Below, one piece after another: positions 1-8,589 of a stretch of DNA of 64,000 nucleotides. Position 1 is the stretch's first letter. Each line of letters begins with the position of its first letter. Under the pieces are notes generated by a model that was not told the DNA's origin, searched no databases, and saw only the letters and a list, made by a program, of their open reading frames with translations. Source of the stretch: Microbacterium paraoxydans (GTDB lineage Bacteria; Actinomycetota; Actinomycetes; Actinomycetales; Microbacteriaceae); NCBI RefSeq assembly GCF_019056515.1, contig NZ_CP064873.1:2542001-2606000 (forward strand), in the 5' to 3' direction. The position numbers and the translations under genes were made by a program.

Positions 1-472
1 CGAGCGCCCGGTCCAGCACGGCCTTCGTGAGCTTCGTCGTGTGCACCCCGCCGGGGGCGTAGTCGATCCACAGATCGTGTCCGACCAGGGCGAGACGCTC
101 CCCCGGGACGAGGCGCTCGTGCAGCGCCTCGAGGGCGCCCGCGGCGGGAGCGCCCTCGAGGAACATCGCGTGCACGAGCTTCAGCTCCCCCTCCGGGAAG
201 GGCTGGGCCGCTTCAGACTCGGCGAGCTCGGTGTGCGTGCGGTGGATCACCGGAGTGTCGACGCCGAACTCCGCCGCGATGAGCGCACGGACCGACGCGC
301 AGGCAGCCGCGGGTTCCCGCGGCGTCGCGCAGAGGATGTTGCCGCTCGCGATGTAGGTGGAGACGTCCTCCAGGTCGGTCGCGGCGGCGAGCACCTCCCG
401 CAACCGCACCATCGGCACACTGCTGCGTCCGCTGACGTTGACCGCGCGGAGGAGGAGGACGCTGCGGCTCAC
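1..472 (-). CDS. DUF1697 family protein (partial, C-terminus outside window)
   Basis: A 157-codon fragment opens with GTG and reads off the left edge of the window, so the C-terminus is missing. The start of the protein (SRSVLLLRAVNVSGRS) and the following IASGNILC segment are typical of DUF1697, a family of small cytoplasmic bacterial proteins of unknown function, usually about 175-180 residues long. The GTG start overlaps the nicotinamidase stop by four bases (GTGA), so the two genes are translationally coupled in one operon. Family assignment is from recognised sequence pattern; the biochemical role is unknown. Confidence 0.8.
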   Translation of the reverse strand, partial: MSRSVLLLRAVNVSGRSSVPMVRLREVLAAATDLEDVSTYIASGNILCATPREPAAACASVRALIAAEFGVDTPVIHRTHTELAESEAAQPFPEGELKLVHAMFLEGAPAAGALEALHERLVPGERLALVGHDLWIDYAPGGVHTTKLTKAVLDRAL

Positions 473-1050
473 GCCTCCGAGCTCTCGAGGAGCTCGGCAC
501 CGGCATGCGCGAGCTCGGCGAGGGCCGCGGCACTGGGTTCGGGCGCCACTCCGGCGACCAGGTCGGCGAGGACGCGGACGTGGACGCCGTGGGCGATCGC
601 ATCGAGTGCGGAGGCACGGACGCAGTGGTCCGTGGCGATGCCGACGACGTCGGCCGTCACGACGCCGGCCGCGCTCAGCACCGCGGCGACCGTCGCCCCG
701 TCGTCGGTCACCCCCTCGAACATCGAGTAGGCCGGACGGCCCTGTCCCTTGCGCACGTGATGGGTGACACCGTCGGTCACGAGCAGCGGGTCGTAGTCGG
801 CTCCGGCCGTGCCAGCGACGCAGTGCACGGGCCAGGAGTCGGTGTAGTCCGGGGTCGTGGAGAAGTGGCCGCCGTTGTCGCCGTCGGGATCGTGCCAGTC
901 CCGGGAGGCCACGACGACCTCGTAGTCGTCGGCGTGGGACGCGAGGTAGGCGGAGACGGCGGCGGCCACCGCGTCACCGCCCGCAACCGCGAGGGCGCCG
1001 CCCTCGGTGAAGTCGTTCTGCACGTCGACGATGAGAAGCGCTCTGCTCAT
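469..1050 (-). CDS. pncA: Nicotinamidase / isochorismatase-family amidohydrolase PncA
   Basis: This 193-residue cytoplasmic enzyme should hydrolyse nicotinamide to nicotinate and ammonia for NAD salvage. The catalytic triad is visible: Asp9 in DVQNDF, Lys101 in VRKGQG and Cys143 in ATDHCVRAS. The metal-binding segment RDWHDPDGDNGGH (Asp51, His53, His62) is the form seen in true nicotinamidases rather than isochorismatases. Length matches PncA of mycobacteria (about 186). It is the upstream member of a pair with the DUF1697 gene and is followed on its 5' side by a tRNA terminator, so it must have its own promoter. Confidence 0.93.
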   Translation of the reverse strand: MSRALLIVDVQNDFTEGGALAVAGGDAVAAAVSAYLASHADDYEVVVASRDWHDPDGDNGGHFSTTPDYTDSWPVHCVAGTAGADYDPLLVTDGVTHHVRKGQGRPAYSMFEGVTDDGATVAAVLSAAGVVTADVVGIATDHCVRASALDAIAHGVHVRVLADLVAGVAPEPSAAALAELAHAGAELLESSEA

Positions 1051-1090
1051 GCTCCGAGCGTACGCCCCGCGGCCGGGCCCGGGAACGAGG

Positions 1091-1122
1091 AAACCCCCGG
1101 ACCACGAGGGTTCCGGGGGTTT
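1091..1122 (-). terminator. Rho-independent terminator of tRNA-Thr
   Basis: An 11-bp perfect stem (AAACCCCCGGA / TCCGGGGGTTT) with a 10-nt loop lies directly downstream of tRNA-Thr on the minus strand. It separates the tRNA transcript from pncA. The A/T ends of the stem make it usable in either direction. Confidence 0.75.
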
Positions 1123-1128
1123 TCCTGA

Positions 1129-1200
1129 GCCGCTTGTCAGAATCGAACTGACGACCTTTTCATTACGAGTGAAATGCTCTGCCGACTGAGCTAAAGCGGC
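1129..1200 (-). tRNA. tRNA-Thr (anticodon CGT)
   Basis: The reverse strand folds as a 72-nt cloverleaf: 7-bp acceptor stem GCCGCTT/AAGCGGC, a D arm starting AGCTCAGTCGGCAGAGC, an anticodon stem TTTCA/TGAAA holding CTCGTAA (anticodon CGT, reading ACG), and a T arm with GTTCGATTC. CCA is not encoded. It stands alone between pncA and the hydrolase gene and has its own terminator. Confidence 0.96.
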
Positions 1201-1269
1201 GTGCGACGCGTGAGCGGCGCGATCACCGATATTACCCTGTCTCGCGCTCGCTCGCGAATCGAGGCTCTC

Positions 1270-2823
1270 TCACTCGCAGCGCAGGCCGTCTTCCGGCACC
1301 ACGTCTTCGAGGAGGAACGCCTCCACCGCCTCGTCGACGCAGACGTTGCCCTTGTTGTAGCCGGTGTGGCCCTCACCCACGCGGGTGATGAGGACGCCCT
1401 CGGAGAGCTGGTCGGCGAGCGACTCCGACCACTCGTACGGGGTCGCGGGATCGTTGGTCGTACCGACGACGACGATGGGACCCGCACCTTCCGCCGTGAT
1501 CTTCTCGCGGGTGCCGGTGGGCGGATACGGCCACACCTCGCACGGGTCGGGTCCCGACCAGTACGGAGCGATGGTCGGCGCCCCCTCCGCGATCTTCTTC
1601 TCCGTGGCCGCCTCGGCCGCAGGGTCGTCCTCGACCGGGTAGTCCATGCAGTTGTACGCGCGGAAGGCCTCGGTCGAGTTGTCGATGTAGGTGCCGTTCT
1701 CCCGGCCGTTGTAGAAGTCGGCGAGGCGGAAGGCCGTCGACGGGTCGCCCTGCAGCGCCTCGTCCAGGGCCTGGGTGAGGATCTCCCAGCTGTCCTCCGA
1801 GTACAGCGCCGCGATGATCGCCGTCATCAGGGCGTCGGCGCCCATGAGCCGGCCGTCGCCGTTCTTCAACGGCGCGCGGTCCGCGCTCGCGAGCAGGGCG
1901 CCGAGATCGGCCATCGCCTCGTCGACCGTCCCGCTGAAGGGGCAAGAGCCGGAGTCGAGGCAGTTCTGCATGTAGGCCCGCAGGGCCGACTCGAAGCCCA
2001 GCGCCTGCGTGGCGCCGACCTCGAGGCCGGGGACGGAGGGATCGATCGCCCCGTCGAGCACGAGCCGCCCGGCCTTCTCCGGGTAGAGCTTGGCGTAGGT
2101 CGCCCCGAGGAACGTGCCGTAAGAGTACCCGAGGTAGTTGAGCTCCTTGTCGCCCAGGACGGCGCGGAGGAGGTCCATGTCGCGGGCGGCGTTCACGGTC
2201 GTGATGTACGGGAGGATGCCCCCGCTGTTGGCGTCGCACGCCTCTCCGAAGCCGCGGGCGGAATCGAGCAGCTCGGTCTCCCACTCCGGGGTGCCCCGCG
2301 GCGCCGAAGGGATGCCGTAGAGGTACTCGTCCATCTCCTTCGCGTCGTAGCAGGTGACGGCGGTGGAGGCGCCGACCCCGCGCGGGTCGAAGCCGATGAC
2401 GTCGTAGTTCTCGATGAGCGCCGGACCCACCGCGTAGTCGAGGCTTCCCTGGATGAGGTCGACGCCGCTGGAACCGGGGCCACCGGGGTTCGTGAGCAGC
2501 GAGCCGATCGCCTCGCCCTCGGCCCGATGCCGCACGACGGCGAGCTCGATCTCTCCCGCTCCCGGGTCTTCCCAGTCGAGCGGCGCGGTGACGGTCGTGC
2601 AGTCGAAGCCCGGACCGCACTCGGTCCAGTCCAGCCCCTGGGAGTAGAAGGGAAGCAGATCTTCCGCGACACCCTCGGTGTCCGGGGCCTTCTCCACGGC
2701 CGGCTTCGAGGACTGCTCCGGGATCATGGCGTAGAGGCACCCGGAGAGCACGACCGAGGCGGCGGCCAGACCGGCGATGAGCGCCGCGGAGCGACGGAGG
2801 CGGGGCAGGGATCGAGTCTTCAC
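1270..2823 (-). CDS. Secreted lipoprotein alpha/beta-hydrolase, TAP-like tripeptidyl aminopeptidase family
   Basis: A 517-residue exported hydrolase. The N-terminus is a lipoprotein signal: basic residues, a hydrophobic stretch (residues about 10-25) and lipobox LSGC, predicting acylation at the Cys. The mature part has the alpha/beta-hydrolase fold: oxyanion motif NPGGPGSSG, nucleophile elbow GYSYGT, and a C-terminal TAP-like region with His in GEGHTGY. Streptomyces relatives release N-terminal tripeptides or act on peptides and esters outside the cell. The gene overlaps the holB stop by four bases (ATGA), so it is the distal gene of the tmk/holB group. The exact substrate cannot be read from sequence. 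Confidence 0.88.
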   Translation of the reverse strand: MKTRSLPRLRRSAALIAGLAAASVVLSGCLYAMIPEQSSKPAVEKAPDTEGVAEDLLPFYSQGLDWTECGPGFDCTTVTAPLDWEDPGAGEIELAVVRHRAEGEAIGSLLTNPGGPGSSGVDLIQGSLDYAVGPALIENYDVIGFDPRGVGASTAVTCYDAKEMDEYLYGIPSAPRGTPEWETELLDSARGFGEACDANSGGILPYITTVNAARDMDLLRAVLGDKELNYLGYSYGTFLGATYAKLYPEKAGRLVLDGAIDPSVPGLEVGATQALGFESALRAYMQNCLDSGSCPFSGTVDEAMADLGALLASADRAPLKNGDGRLMGADALMTAIIAALYSEDSWEILTQALDEALQGDPSTAFRLADFYNGRENGTYIDNSTEAFRAYNCMDYPVEDDPAAEAATEKKIAEGAPTIAPYWSGPDPCEVWPYPPTGTREKITAEGAGPIVVVGTTNDPATPYEWSESLADQLSEGVLITRVGEGHTGYNKGNVCVDEAVEAFLLEDVVPEDGLRCE

Positions 2824-3977
2824 GGTTTCCTCCCGCTCGTGACGGTCACGAGCAAACTCTCGAGTGCGAGCAGCGGGGCGACGTTGCGCTCCAGCGCCTC
2901 ACGGGTCTCGGCCAGGTGGTCGAGCACGACGAGCGTACGCTCGACGCTCCAGGCGGCGGCGAGGGCGGCCAGCTCGGCGTGCAGCTCGCGATTGATGAGA
3001 TCGTCACCGCGGCCGTACTGCAGCATCACGACATCGCGGAAGAGCGACTGCAGATCCGTGAGGACGCGGTCGATGCCGTCCCGCAGACTCCGCGTCGCCC
3101 GCTTCTTCTGTTCGTCCTCCAGCGCGGACACCTGGGCCCGCAGCGCCGGAGGCACGGCCTGCCCCTCGGCGACCCCGACGGTGCGCAGGAGCGCGGCGCG
3201 TTCCGCCGCATCCCGCTCGGCCGTAAGTGCCTTGGCGTCTTCCGTCGCCGCCTGGATGATGCGCCCCGCGACCTCGACCGCGTCGTTGACCCCACGCACG
3301 CCCATCACGGCGCGGAGCGTCTCGTCGCGGCGTCGCCGGGCGGCGTCGTCGGTGGCGAGTCGCTGGGCCATGCCGATGTGGCGCTGCGCGTGTCGGGCGG
3401 CCTGCTCGGCGACGGCCTCGTCCACCCCCGTGCGAAGGCTGATGAGGCGGGACACGTCCGCCACGTCGGGTTCGCGGAGTCGGAGCGACCGCACGCGTGA
3501 CCGGATGGTCGGGAGGAGGTCGGCCTCACTCGGCGCGCAGAGGATCCATACGGTCTGCTCCGGCGGCTCCTCCAGCGCCTTGAGCAGCACGTTGGACGTG
3601 CGCTCGACCATCCGGTCGGCGTCTTCGACGACGATGACCCGGTAGCGACCGGCGGACGGGGCGAAGTAGGAGCGCTCGACGAGGGCCCGTGCTTCGGCGA
3701 TGGTGATGATCACCTTGTCGGTGCGCAGCGCCGTCACATCGGGGTGGGTGCCGGCGAGGACCTGGCGCATCGTGGCCTCGTCGTCGGGCCCCTCGGCGAT
3801 GAGCGCTGCGGCGAAGGCATAGGCGAGCGTCGAGCGTCCTGATCCCGGAGGGCCCGTGATCAACCAGGCGTGCGAGAGCGCGGCCGGATCGGCCGAGGCG
3901 GCGCGCAACGTCTCGACGGCGGCCTCCTGCCCCCAGACATCGGCCCAGGGAAACGGCGGGGCGAGGGTCGAGGGCAT
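2820..3977 (-). CDS. holB: DNA polymerase III subunit delta prime
   Basis: A 385-residue clamp-loader subunit that works with DnaX (also in this window, 27.4-29.7 kb) and delta to load the beta sliding clamp. It starts near WADVWGQEAAVETL, has a P-loop GPPGSGRST at residues 42-50, and the sensor/SRC-like segment around VEDADRM...NVLLKALEEPP. The actinobacterial form carries a long C-terminal helical region, here about residues 220-385. It follows tmk by 87 bp and overlaps the hydrolase start, the conserved actinobacterial order topA-tmk-holB. Confidence 0.94.
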   Translation of the reverse strand: MPSTLAPPFPWADVWGQEAAVETLRAASADPAALSHAWLITGPPGSGRSTLAYAFAAALIAEGPDDEATMRQVLAGTHPDVTALRTDKVIITIAEARALVERSYFAPSAGRYRVIVVEDADRMVERTSNVLLKALEEPPEQTVWILCAPSEADLLPTIRSRVRSLRLREPDVADVSRLISLRTGVDEAVAEQAARHAQRHIGMAQRLATDDAARRRRDETLRAVMGVRGVNDAVEVAGRIIQAATEDAKALTAERDAAERAALLRTVGVAEGQAVPPALRAQVSALEDEQKKRATRSLRDGIDRVLTDLQSLFRDVVMLQYGRGDDLINRELHAELAALAAAWSVERTLVVLDHLAETREALERNVAPLLALESLLVTVTSGRKP

Positions 3978-4064
3978 GCACTCAGCCTAATCGGGACCGC
4001 CGACGCTCCCACCACCCGCTGACGGGCCGTGCGTCCCGTCGGACGAAGCCCTCTCTGTGGAGGA

Positions 4065-4694
4065 TCAGTCGAAGAGCGCCGAGACGCGGGCGCGGATGCG
4101 ATCGGCGATGCGCTCGGGCGACGCCGCGGCGTCGATCACGAGGAACCGGGCGGGCTCCGCACGGGCCAGTTCGAGGTAGGCGTCGCGCACACGGGCGTGG
4201 AAGGCCTCCTTCTCGGCCTCCAGCCGGTCGAACGGCTTGTCGGCCGAATCGAGGCGCGTGCGCGCGGTGGCCGGATCAAGATCGAGGAGCACGGTGAGAT
4301 CCGGAAGAGCACCCTCCGCAGCCCACAGTGAGAGGTCGCGGATCTCCGTGGCGTCCAGGACGCGTCCGGCGCCCTGATACGCCACCGAGGAGTCGAGATA
4401 GCGGTCCTGCAGCACGATCTCGCCGCGAGCGAGCGCGGGGCGCACCACCGTCGCGACGTGGTGCGCGCGGTCGGCGGCGTAGAGCAGCGCCTCCGCGCGC
4501 GGCGCGATGTCACCGCGGTGGTGGAGCACGATGTCTCGGATGAGCTGCCCGACCTCGGAGCCGCCCGGCTCCCGGGTGCGCACGACCGTCCGACCGCTCT
4601 GCTCGAGCCACGTGGCGAGGAGGTTCGACTGGGTCGTCTTCCCGGAGCCGTCCCCGCCCTCCAGCGTGATCCAGAGGCCGGGGCCTGCGGTCAC
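4065..4694 (-). CDS. tmk: Thymidylate kinase (dTMP kinase)
   Basis: A 209-residue enzyme that phosphorylates dTMP to dTDP for DNA synthesis. The P-loop GGDGSGKTT is at residues 13-21, the TREPGGS dTMP-binding motif near 40, and DRYLDSSVAYQGAGR near residue 100 carries the DR(Y) motif. Length is standard. The ATG overlaps the topA stop by four bases, so topA and tmk are cotranscribed and coupled. Confidence 0.96.
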   Translation of the reverse strand: MTAGPGLWITLEGGDGSGKTTQSNLLATWLEQSGRTVVRTREPGGSEVGQLIRDIVLHHRGDIAPRAEALLYAADRAHHVATVVRPALARGEIVLQDRYLDSSVAYQGAGRVLDATEIRDLSLWAAEGALPDLTVLLDLDPATARTRLDSADKPFDRLEAEKEAFHARVRDAYLELARAEPARFLVIDAAASPERIADRIRARVSALFD

Positions 4695-7567
4695 GAGTCC
4701 GCCTTCTCTGCCGCCTTCGCCGCCGCGTTCGCGGCCCGGGTCGCCGCTGCCTTCTTGGCCGCCGCCGAGCGAGCTGCCGACGTGGTCGACGTCTTCGCCG
4801 CCGTGGACTTCTTCGCCGTGGACGCCTTCGCCGGCGTCTTCTTCGCCGGAGCCTTCTTGGCCGGTGCCTTCTTGGCCGGAGCCTTCTTCGCCGCTCCCCG
4901 CTTGGGCGACGGACCCTTGGCGCGCTTGTCCGCGAGCATCTGCACGGCGATCTCGAACGTGATGTCGTCCGGGGTCTGTCCGCGCGGGATGGTGACGTTC
5001 GTCTCACCGTCGGTGACGTACGGGCCGAAGCGGCCGTCGCGTACACGGATGGGCTTGCCGCTCACCGGGTCGGCGTCGAACTCCGCCAGCGCGCTCGACG
5101 CCCGGCGGGCGCCGTACTTGGGCTGCTGGTAGATCTCCAGCGCCTGTTCCAGCGTGACGTCGAAGATCTGCGACTCGCTCTCCAGCGACCGGGAGTCGGC
5201 ACCCTTCTTCAGGTAGGGACCGAAGCGGCCGTTCTGCGCGGTGATCTCGTCGCCCGACTCCGGGTCGACGCCGACCACGCGCGGCAGGCTCAGCAGCTGC
5301 AGCGCGGTGTCGAGGTCGATCGTCTCGACGGACATCGAGCGGAACAGCGAGGCGGTGCGGGGCTTGGGCGCCGCTTCCTTCTTCGCGCCGCGCTTCCCCT
5401 TCGCGCTGGGTGCCTGAGCCTGTCGAAGGTCGACGACCTCGCCGGTGGCCTCATCGACGACGGCGTCGTCGGAGACCGGATCGTTCTCCTGCACGTAGGG
5501 GCCGAAGCGTCCGTCCTTGACGACGACGACCTTGCCGTTCTCCGGGTTCACCCCGAGGACACGGTCGCCGGCGACCGGCGCGTCGATGAGCTCCTGGGCC
5601 TTCTCCGCCGTGAGCTCGTCGGGCGCGAGATCTTCGGGGACGTTGACGATCCGCGGCTTGGCCTCCGGATCCTTCGGGTCCGTCACCTCGAGGTAGGGGC
5701 CGTACTTGCCGAAGCGCAGCGTCGCGGTGTCGGTGATCCGCGTCGAATTCAGCGCGCGGGCGTCGATCTCGCCGAGGTTGTCGACGACCTGGCGCAGACC
5801 CACGTGCGAGTCGGAGCCGAAGTAGAACGACTTCAGCCACTCGACACGGTTCTGCTCGCCGCGGGCGATGGTGTCGAGGTCGTCCTCGAGCGCTGCAGTG
5901 AAGTCGTAGTCGACGAGCTCGGCGAAGTGCTCCTCGAGCAGACGCACCACGCTGAACGCGAGCCACGTCGGCACAAGGGCCTGGCCGCGCTTGACCGCGT
6001 ACCCGCGATCGAGGATGGTCTCCGGGATCGTGGCGAAGGTCGAGGGACGACCGATGCCCTTCTCCTCGAGCACCTTCACCAGCGAGGCCTCGGTGTAGCG
6101 CGGCTTCGGCGTGGTGCGGTGACCCTTCGCCTCCGCGGCGGACACGGCCAGCTCGTCGCCGACGGAGACCGCGGGCAGGGACTGGTTCTCCGCGGCGTCG
6201 GCGTCGCTGCGCTTCTCGTCGCGGCCCTCCTCGTACGCCTCGAGGAAGCCCTTGAACGTGTAGACCGTGCCGGAGGCGGTGAACTCCGCCGTCTGGCCGT
6301 CCGCCTCGACCGCGATGGTGACGGTCGTCGTCTCGTACTTGGCGTCCGACATCTGGCTCGCGACGGTGCGCTTCCAGATCAGGTCGTACAGCCGCTGCTC
6401 CTCGCGGTCGAGCTCGCCGGACAGCGAGGACGGCGTGCGGAAGTTCTCCCCCGACGGGCGGATCGCCTCGTGCGCCTCCTGGGCGTTCTTGCTCTTCGAC
6501 TTGTAGACGCGCGGCTTGAGCGGCACCGCGTTGTCGCCGTAGAGAGCCACGGCCTGACTCCGGGCCGCCTGCACCGCCTGGGTGCTCAGCGCCGTGGAGT
6601 CGGTACGCATATAGGTGATGTACCCCTTCTCGTAGAGGCGCTGGGCGACGCTCATCGCCTGCTTCGCGCTCATCGAGAGCTTGCGGCCCGCCTCCTGCTG
6701 CATGGTGGAGGTCGTGAAGGGCGCGTAGGGGCTGCGGGTTCCCGGCTTGGCCTCGACCTTGGTGACGGTTCCCGCCCCGGCGGCGTCGACGGCGCGCGCA
6801 AGGGCCGCCGCCTTCGCCTCGTCGAGGACCACGACCGCCTTCTTGAGCTTCCCGGTGTCGTCGAAGTCGGAGCCGCGGGCGAGCTGGCCGCCGTCCACGC
6901 GCACCAGGCGGATGCGGAAGGACGTGCCGGTCGCGGCCGCGTCGGCGTCGACGTCCCAGTACTCCGCGGAGACGAAGGCCATGCGCTCGCGCTCGCGGTC
7001 GACGATCAGGCGGGTCGCGGCGGACTGCACGCGGCCGGCCGAGATCCCGGTCTTGACCTTGTACCAGAGCACGGGCGAGACGTCCCACCCGTAGAGGCGG
7101 TCGAGGATGCGGCGGGTCTCCTGCGCATCGACGAGGGCGTGGTCGAGTTCACGGGTGTTGCCGACAGCGGCCTGGATCGCGTCCTTGGTGATCTCGTGGA
7201 AGACCATGCGCTTGACCGGCACCTTGGGCTTGAGCGTCTCCAGCAGGTGCCAGGCGATGGCCTCGCCCTCGCGGTCCTCATCAGTGGCGAGCAGGACCTC
7301 ATCCGCGTGCTTGAGCGCGCGCTTGAGCTCGGCGACCGTCTTGGTCTTGCGGTCCGACACCACGTAGTAAGGGTCGAAGCCGTTGTCGATGTCGATGGAG
7401 TACTTGCCGTACGCCTTCTTGTCCTCGGCCGGGATGTCCTTCTTGTCGGCGAGATCGCGGATGTGGCCGACGGAGCTGAGCACCTCGTAACCGTCGCCGA
7501 GGTATCCCTGAATAGACCGCATCTTCGTCGGGGACTCGACGATGACGAGCTTCTTGCCTTCAGCCAA
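4691..7567 (-). CDS. topA: DNA topoisomerase I (type IA)
   Basis: A 958-residue enzyme that relaxes negative supercoils. The Toprim domain starts at residue 6 (VIVESPTK, Glu11) with acidic cluster TDEDREGEAIAWH near 95-107. The active-site Tyr is residue 319 in YITYMRTDS. The C-terminal half holds repeated topo-C modules (FGKYGPYLEV, GRFGPYVQ, GRFGPYLKK, GRFGPYV). The end is a Lys/Ala/Pro tail with KKAPA repeats, usual in actinobacterial TopA and involved in DNA binding. A dispersed 17-mer repeat is embedded in the linker encoding DLRQAQAPS (see repeat at 5413). The start follows a GAAAGGACG ribosome site. Confidence 0.97.
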   Translation of the reverse strand: MAEGKKLVIVESPTKMRSIQGYLGDGYEVLSSVGHIRDLADKKDIPAEDKKAYGKYSIDIDNGFDPYYVVSDRKTKTVAELKRALKHADEVLLATDEDREGEAIAWHLLETLKPKVPVKRMVFHEITKDAIQAAVGNTRELDHALVDAQETRRILDRLYGWDVSPVLWYKVKTGISAGRVQSAATRLIVDRERERMAFVSAEYWDVDADAAATGTSFRIRLVRVDGGQLARGSDFDDTGKLKKAVVVLDEAKAAALARAVDAAGAGTVTKVEAKPGTRSPYAPFTTSTMQQEAGRKLSMSAKQAMSVAQRLYEKGYITYMRTDSTALSTQAVQAARSQAVALYGDNAVPLKPRVYKSKSKNAQEAHEAIRPSGENFRTPSSLSGELDREEQRLYDLIWKRTVASQMSDAKYETTTVTIAVEADGQTAEFTASGTVYTFKGFLEAYEEGRDEKRSDADAAENQSLPAVSVGDELAVSAAEAKGHRTTPKPRYTEASLVKVLEEKGIGRPSTFATIPETILDRGYAVKRGQALVPTWLAFSVVRLLEEHFAELVDYDFTAALEDDLDTIARGEQNRVEWLKSFYFGSDSHVGLRQVVDNLGEIDARALNSTRITDTATLRFGKYGPYLEVTDPKDPEAKPRIVNVPEDLAPDELTAEKAQELIDAPVAGDRVLGVNPENGKVVVVKDGRFGPYVQENDPVSDDAVVDEATGEVVDLRQAQAPSAKGKRGAKKEAAPKPRTASLFRSMSVETIDLDTALQLLSLPRVVGVDPESGDEITAQNGRFGPYLKKGADSRSLESESQIFDVTLEQALEIYQQPKYGARRASSALAEFDADPVSGKPIRVRDGRFGPYVTDGETNVTIPRGQTPDDITFEIAVQMLADKRAKGPSPKRGAAKKAPAKKAPAKKAPAKKTPAKASTAKKSTAAKTSTTSAARSAAAKKAAATRAANAAAKAAEKADS
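5413..5429. repeat. Dispersed 17-mer CCTGAGCCTGTCGAAGG inside topA
   Basis: The same 17-base word occurs at 56520-56536 in an intergenic palindrome. In topA it is translated on the minus strand (residues DLRQAQ) between two zinc-ribbon-like modules, in a region that varies in length in the family. It looks like a repeat half-site captured in frame. Confidence 0.7.
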
Positions 7568-7645
7568 GGGGCGTCCTTTCTTCGAAGCACACCATACACA
7601 CCGCTATCAGGGGTCGTTCACAGCGGGCGAGGGGTAGAGCCGCCG

Positions 7646-7975
7646 TCATGGTTCCTCGGGTGGCCCGGCACGAGCGCGGGAGACGGCAGCGAGTCCAGCG
7701 TACGCCGCCTCCACCGACACGGTCGCCACATACCCTTCCAGCGAACAGCTCGTCAGGGCCGCCCCGCTCGCCGCGGCGACCCTGGCGGCCAACGCACAGG
7801 GCTCGTCCGCCGTCGGCACCGCGCCGCTCGCGGCATCGGCGGCGGCGAGCGCGGCGGCGTCGGCCGCGCCCGCCGCACGCTGTGCCGTGACCGCCGCACC
7901 GCCCACCGCCGCGAGACCGACGGACAGCGTGGCGCTCACCACGAGGAGCGCGGCCGCGAGCGCCGACCCCGCCAT
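7646..7975 (-). CDS. TadE-like membrane protein of the Tad cluster (Rv3654c-type)
   Basis: A 109-residue protein, start chosen at the ATG that shares its A with the upstream TadE stop (TGATG). It begins MAGSALAAALLVVSATLSVG, a single N-terminal membrane helix, followed by an Ala-rich stretch (AAGAADAAALAAADAASG), the pattern of helicase/secretion-neighbourhood TadE-like proteins, a pseudopilin-like group. It is the last gene of the Tad operon before topA. Its role in pilus assembly is inferred from family and position. Confidence 0.8.
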   Translation of the reverse strand: MAGSALAAALLVVSATLSVGLAAVGGAAVTAQRAAGAADAAALAAADAASGAVPTADEPCALAARVAAASGAALTSCSLEGYVATVSVEAAYAGLAAVSRARAGPPEEP

Positions 7976-8355
7976 CAGCGGCCCCCGTCCAGGGCACAGC
8001 TCGAGGCGCGCAGCGGGACGCTGATGACCGCTCCGAGCGACACCCGGAGCGTCGCCGTGGCGCACACGAGATCGCCGGCAGGGGCGAACGCGGTACCGGC
8101 GCCCGGGATCGCCTCGTGGATGACCCGGGCAGCCGCCGCCGCGTCCTCACCACGACCGAGCAGTCGGGCGGCGTCGGCGGCAGCATCCTGCAGCGCGACC
8201 TGCCGCGACGCCGCCAGGAGAGCGCCCGCCCCCAGCAGCAGCACCAGCACGATGGCGGGCAGCGCCAGGGCGAGCTCCGCCGCGACGGCACCGCGGTCGC
8301 CCCGCCACCATGCCGGGGCCGCGGTCGCGCGAGCGTCGTGTCCGCCGTGCGTCAT
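7975..8355 (-). CDS. tadE: TadE family pseudopilin-like protein
   Basis: A 126-residue protein with the TadE signature near residues 20-45: RGAVAAELALALPAIV followed by a hydrophobic helix. The Glu in AAELALA corresponds to the pilin Glu+5 after the prepilin cleavage site. Two Cys in the C-terminal part may form a disulfide. It overlaps the DUF4244 stop upstream (ATGA) and the small TadE-like gene downstream. TadE-type minor pilins take part in Flp pilus assembly. Confidence 0.85.
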   Translation of the reverse strand: MTHGGHDARATAAPAWWRGDRGAVAAELALALPAIVLVLLLGAGALLAASRQVALQDAAADAARLLGRGEDAAAAARVIHEAIPGAGTAFAPAGDLVCATATLRVSLGAVISVPLRASSCALDGGR

Positions 8356-8552
8356 GACACGGTCAGGGCTCGACGGACGAGACCGGTGAGGATGCCCCGC
8401 ACCTCGTCCGAGCGCATGATCGCCACGAGCAGACCGGCGAAGGCGACCGCGGCCATGGTGGTGATGGCGTATTCGGCGGTCGCCGCGCCGGTGTCGTCTC
8501 CGAAGAGCGCCCTGGCGCGGCGCCGGTCCAGGGTGGGGAGTGTGTCGTTCAT
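8352..8552 (-). CDS. DUF4244 protein, Flp-pilin-like
   Basis: A 66-residue protein; the ATG at 8552 has a good AAAGAGGT site eight bases upstream. It contains GDDTGAATAEYAITTMAAVAFAGLLVAI: a TAEYA pilin motif leading into a single hydrophobic helix, the architecture of Flp major pilins. DUF4244 genes lie next to TadB in most actinobacterial Tad clusters. It is probably the structural pilin or a pilin-like component; direct evidence for polymerisation is absent. Confidence 0.87.
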   Translation of the reverse strand: MNDTLPTLDRRRARALFGDDTGAATAEYAITTMAAVAFAGLLVAIMRSDEVRGILTGLVRRALTVS

Positions 8553-8589
8553 CTTCGTACCTCTTTCTTTGTCGGTGATCACGGAAGGG

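Noticed and set aside
1201..3645. Very long plus-strand open frame opposite the hydrolase and holB
   Set aside because: It mirrors well-supported minus-strand genes, is rich in Arg/Gly/Val typical of high-GC antisense frames, and has no recognisable domain.
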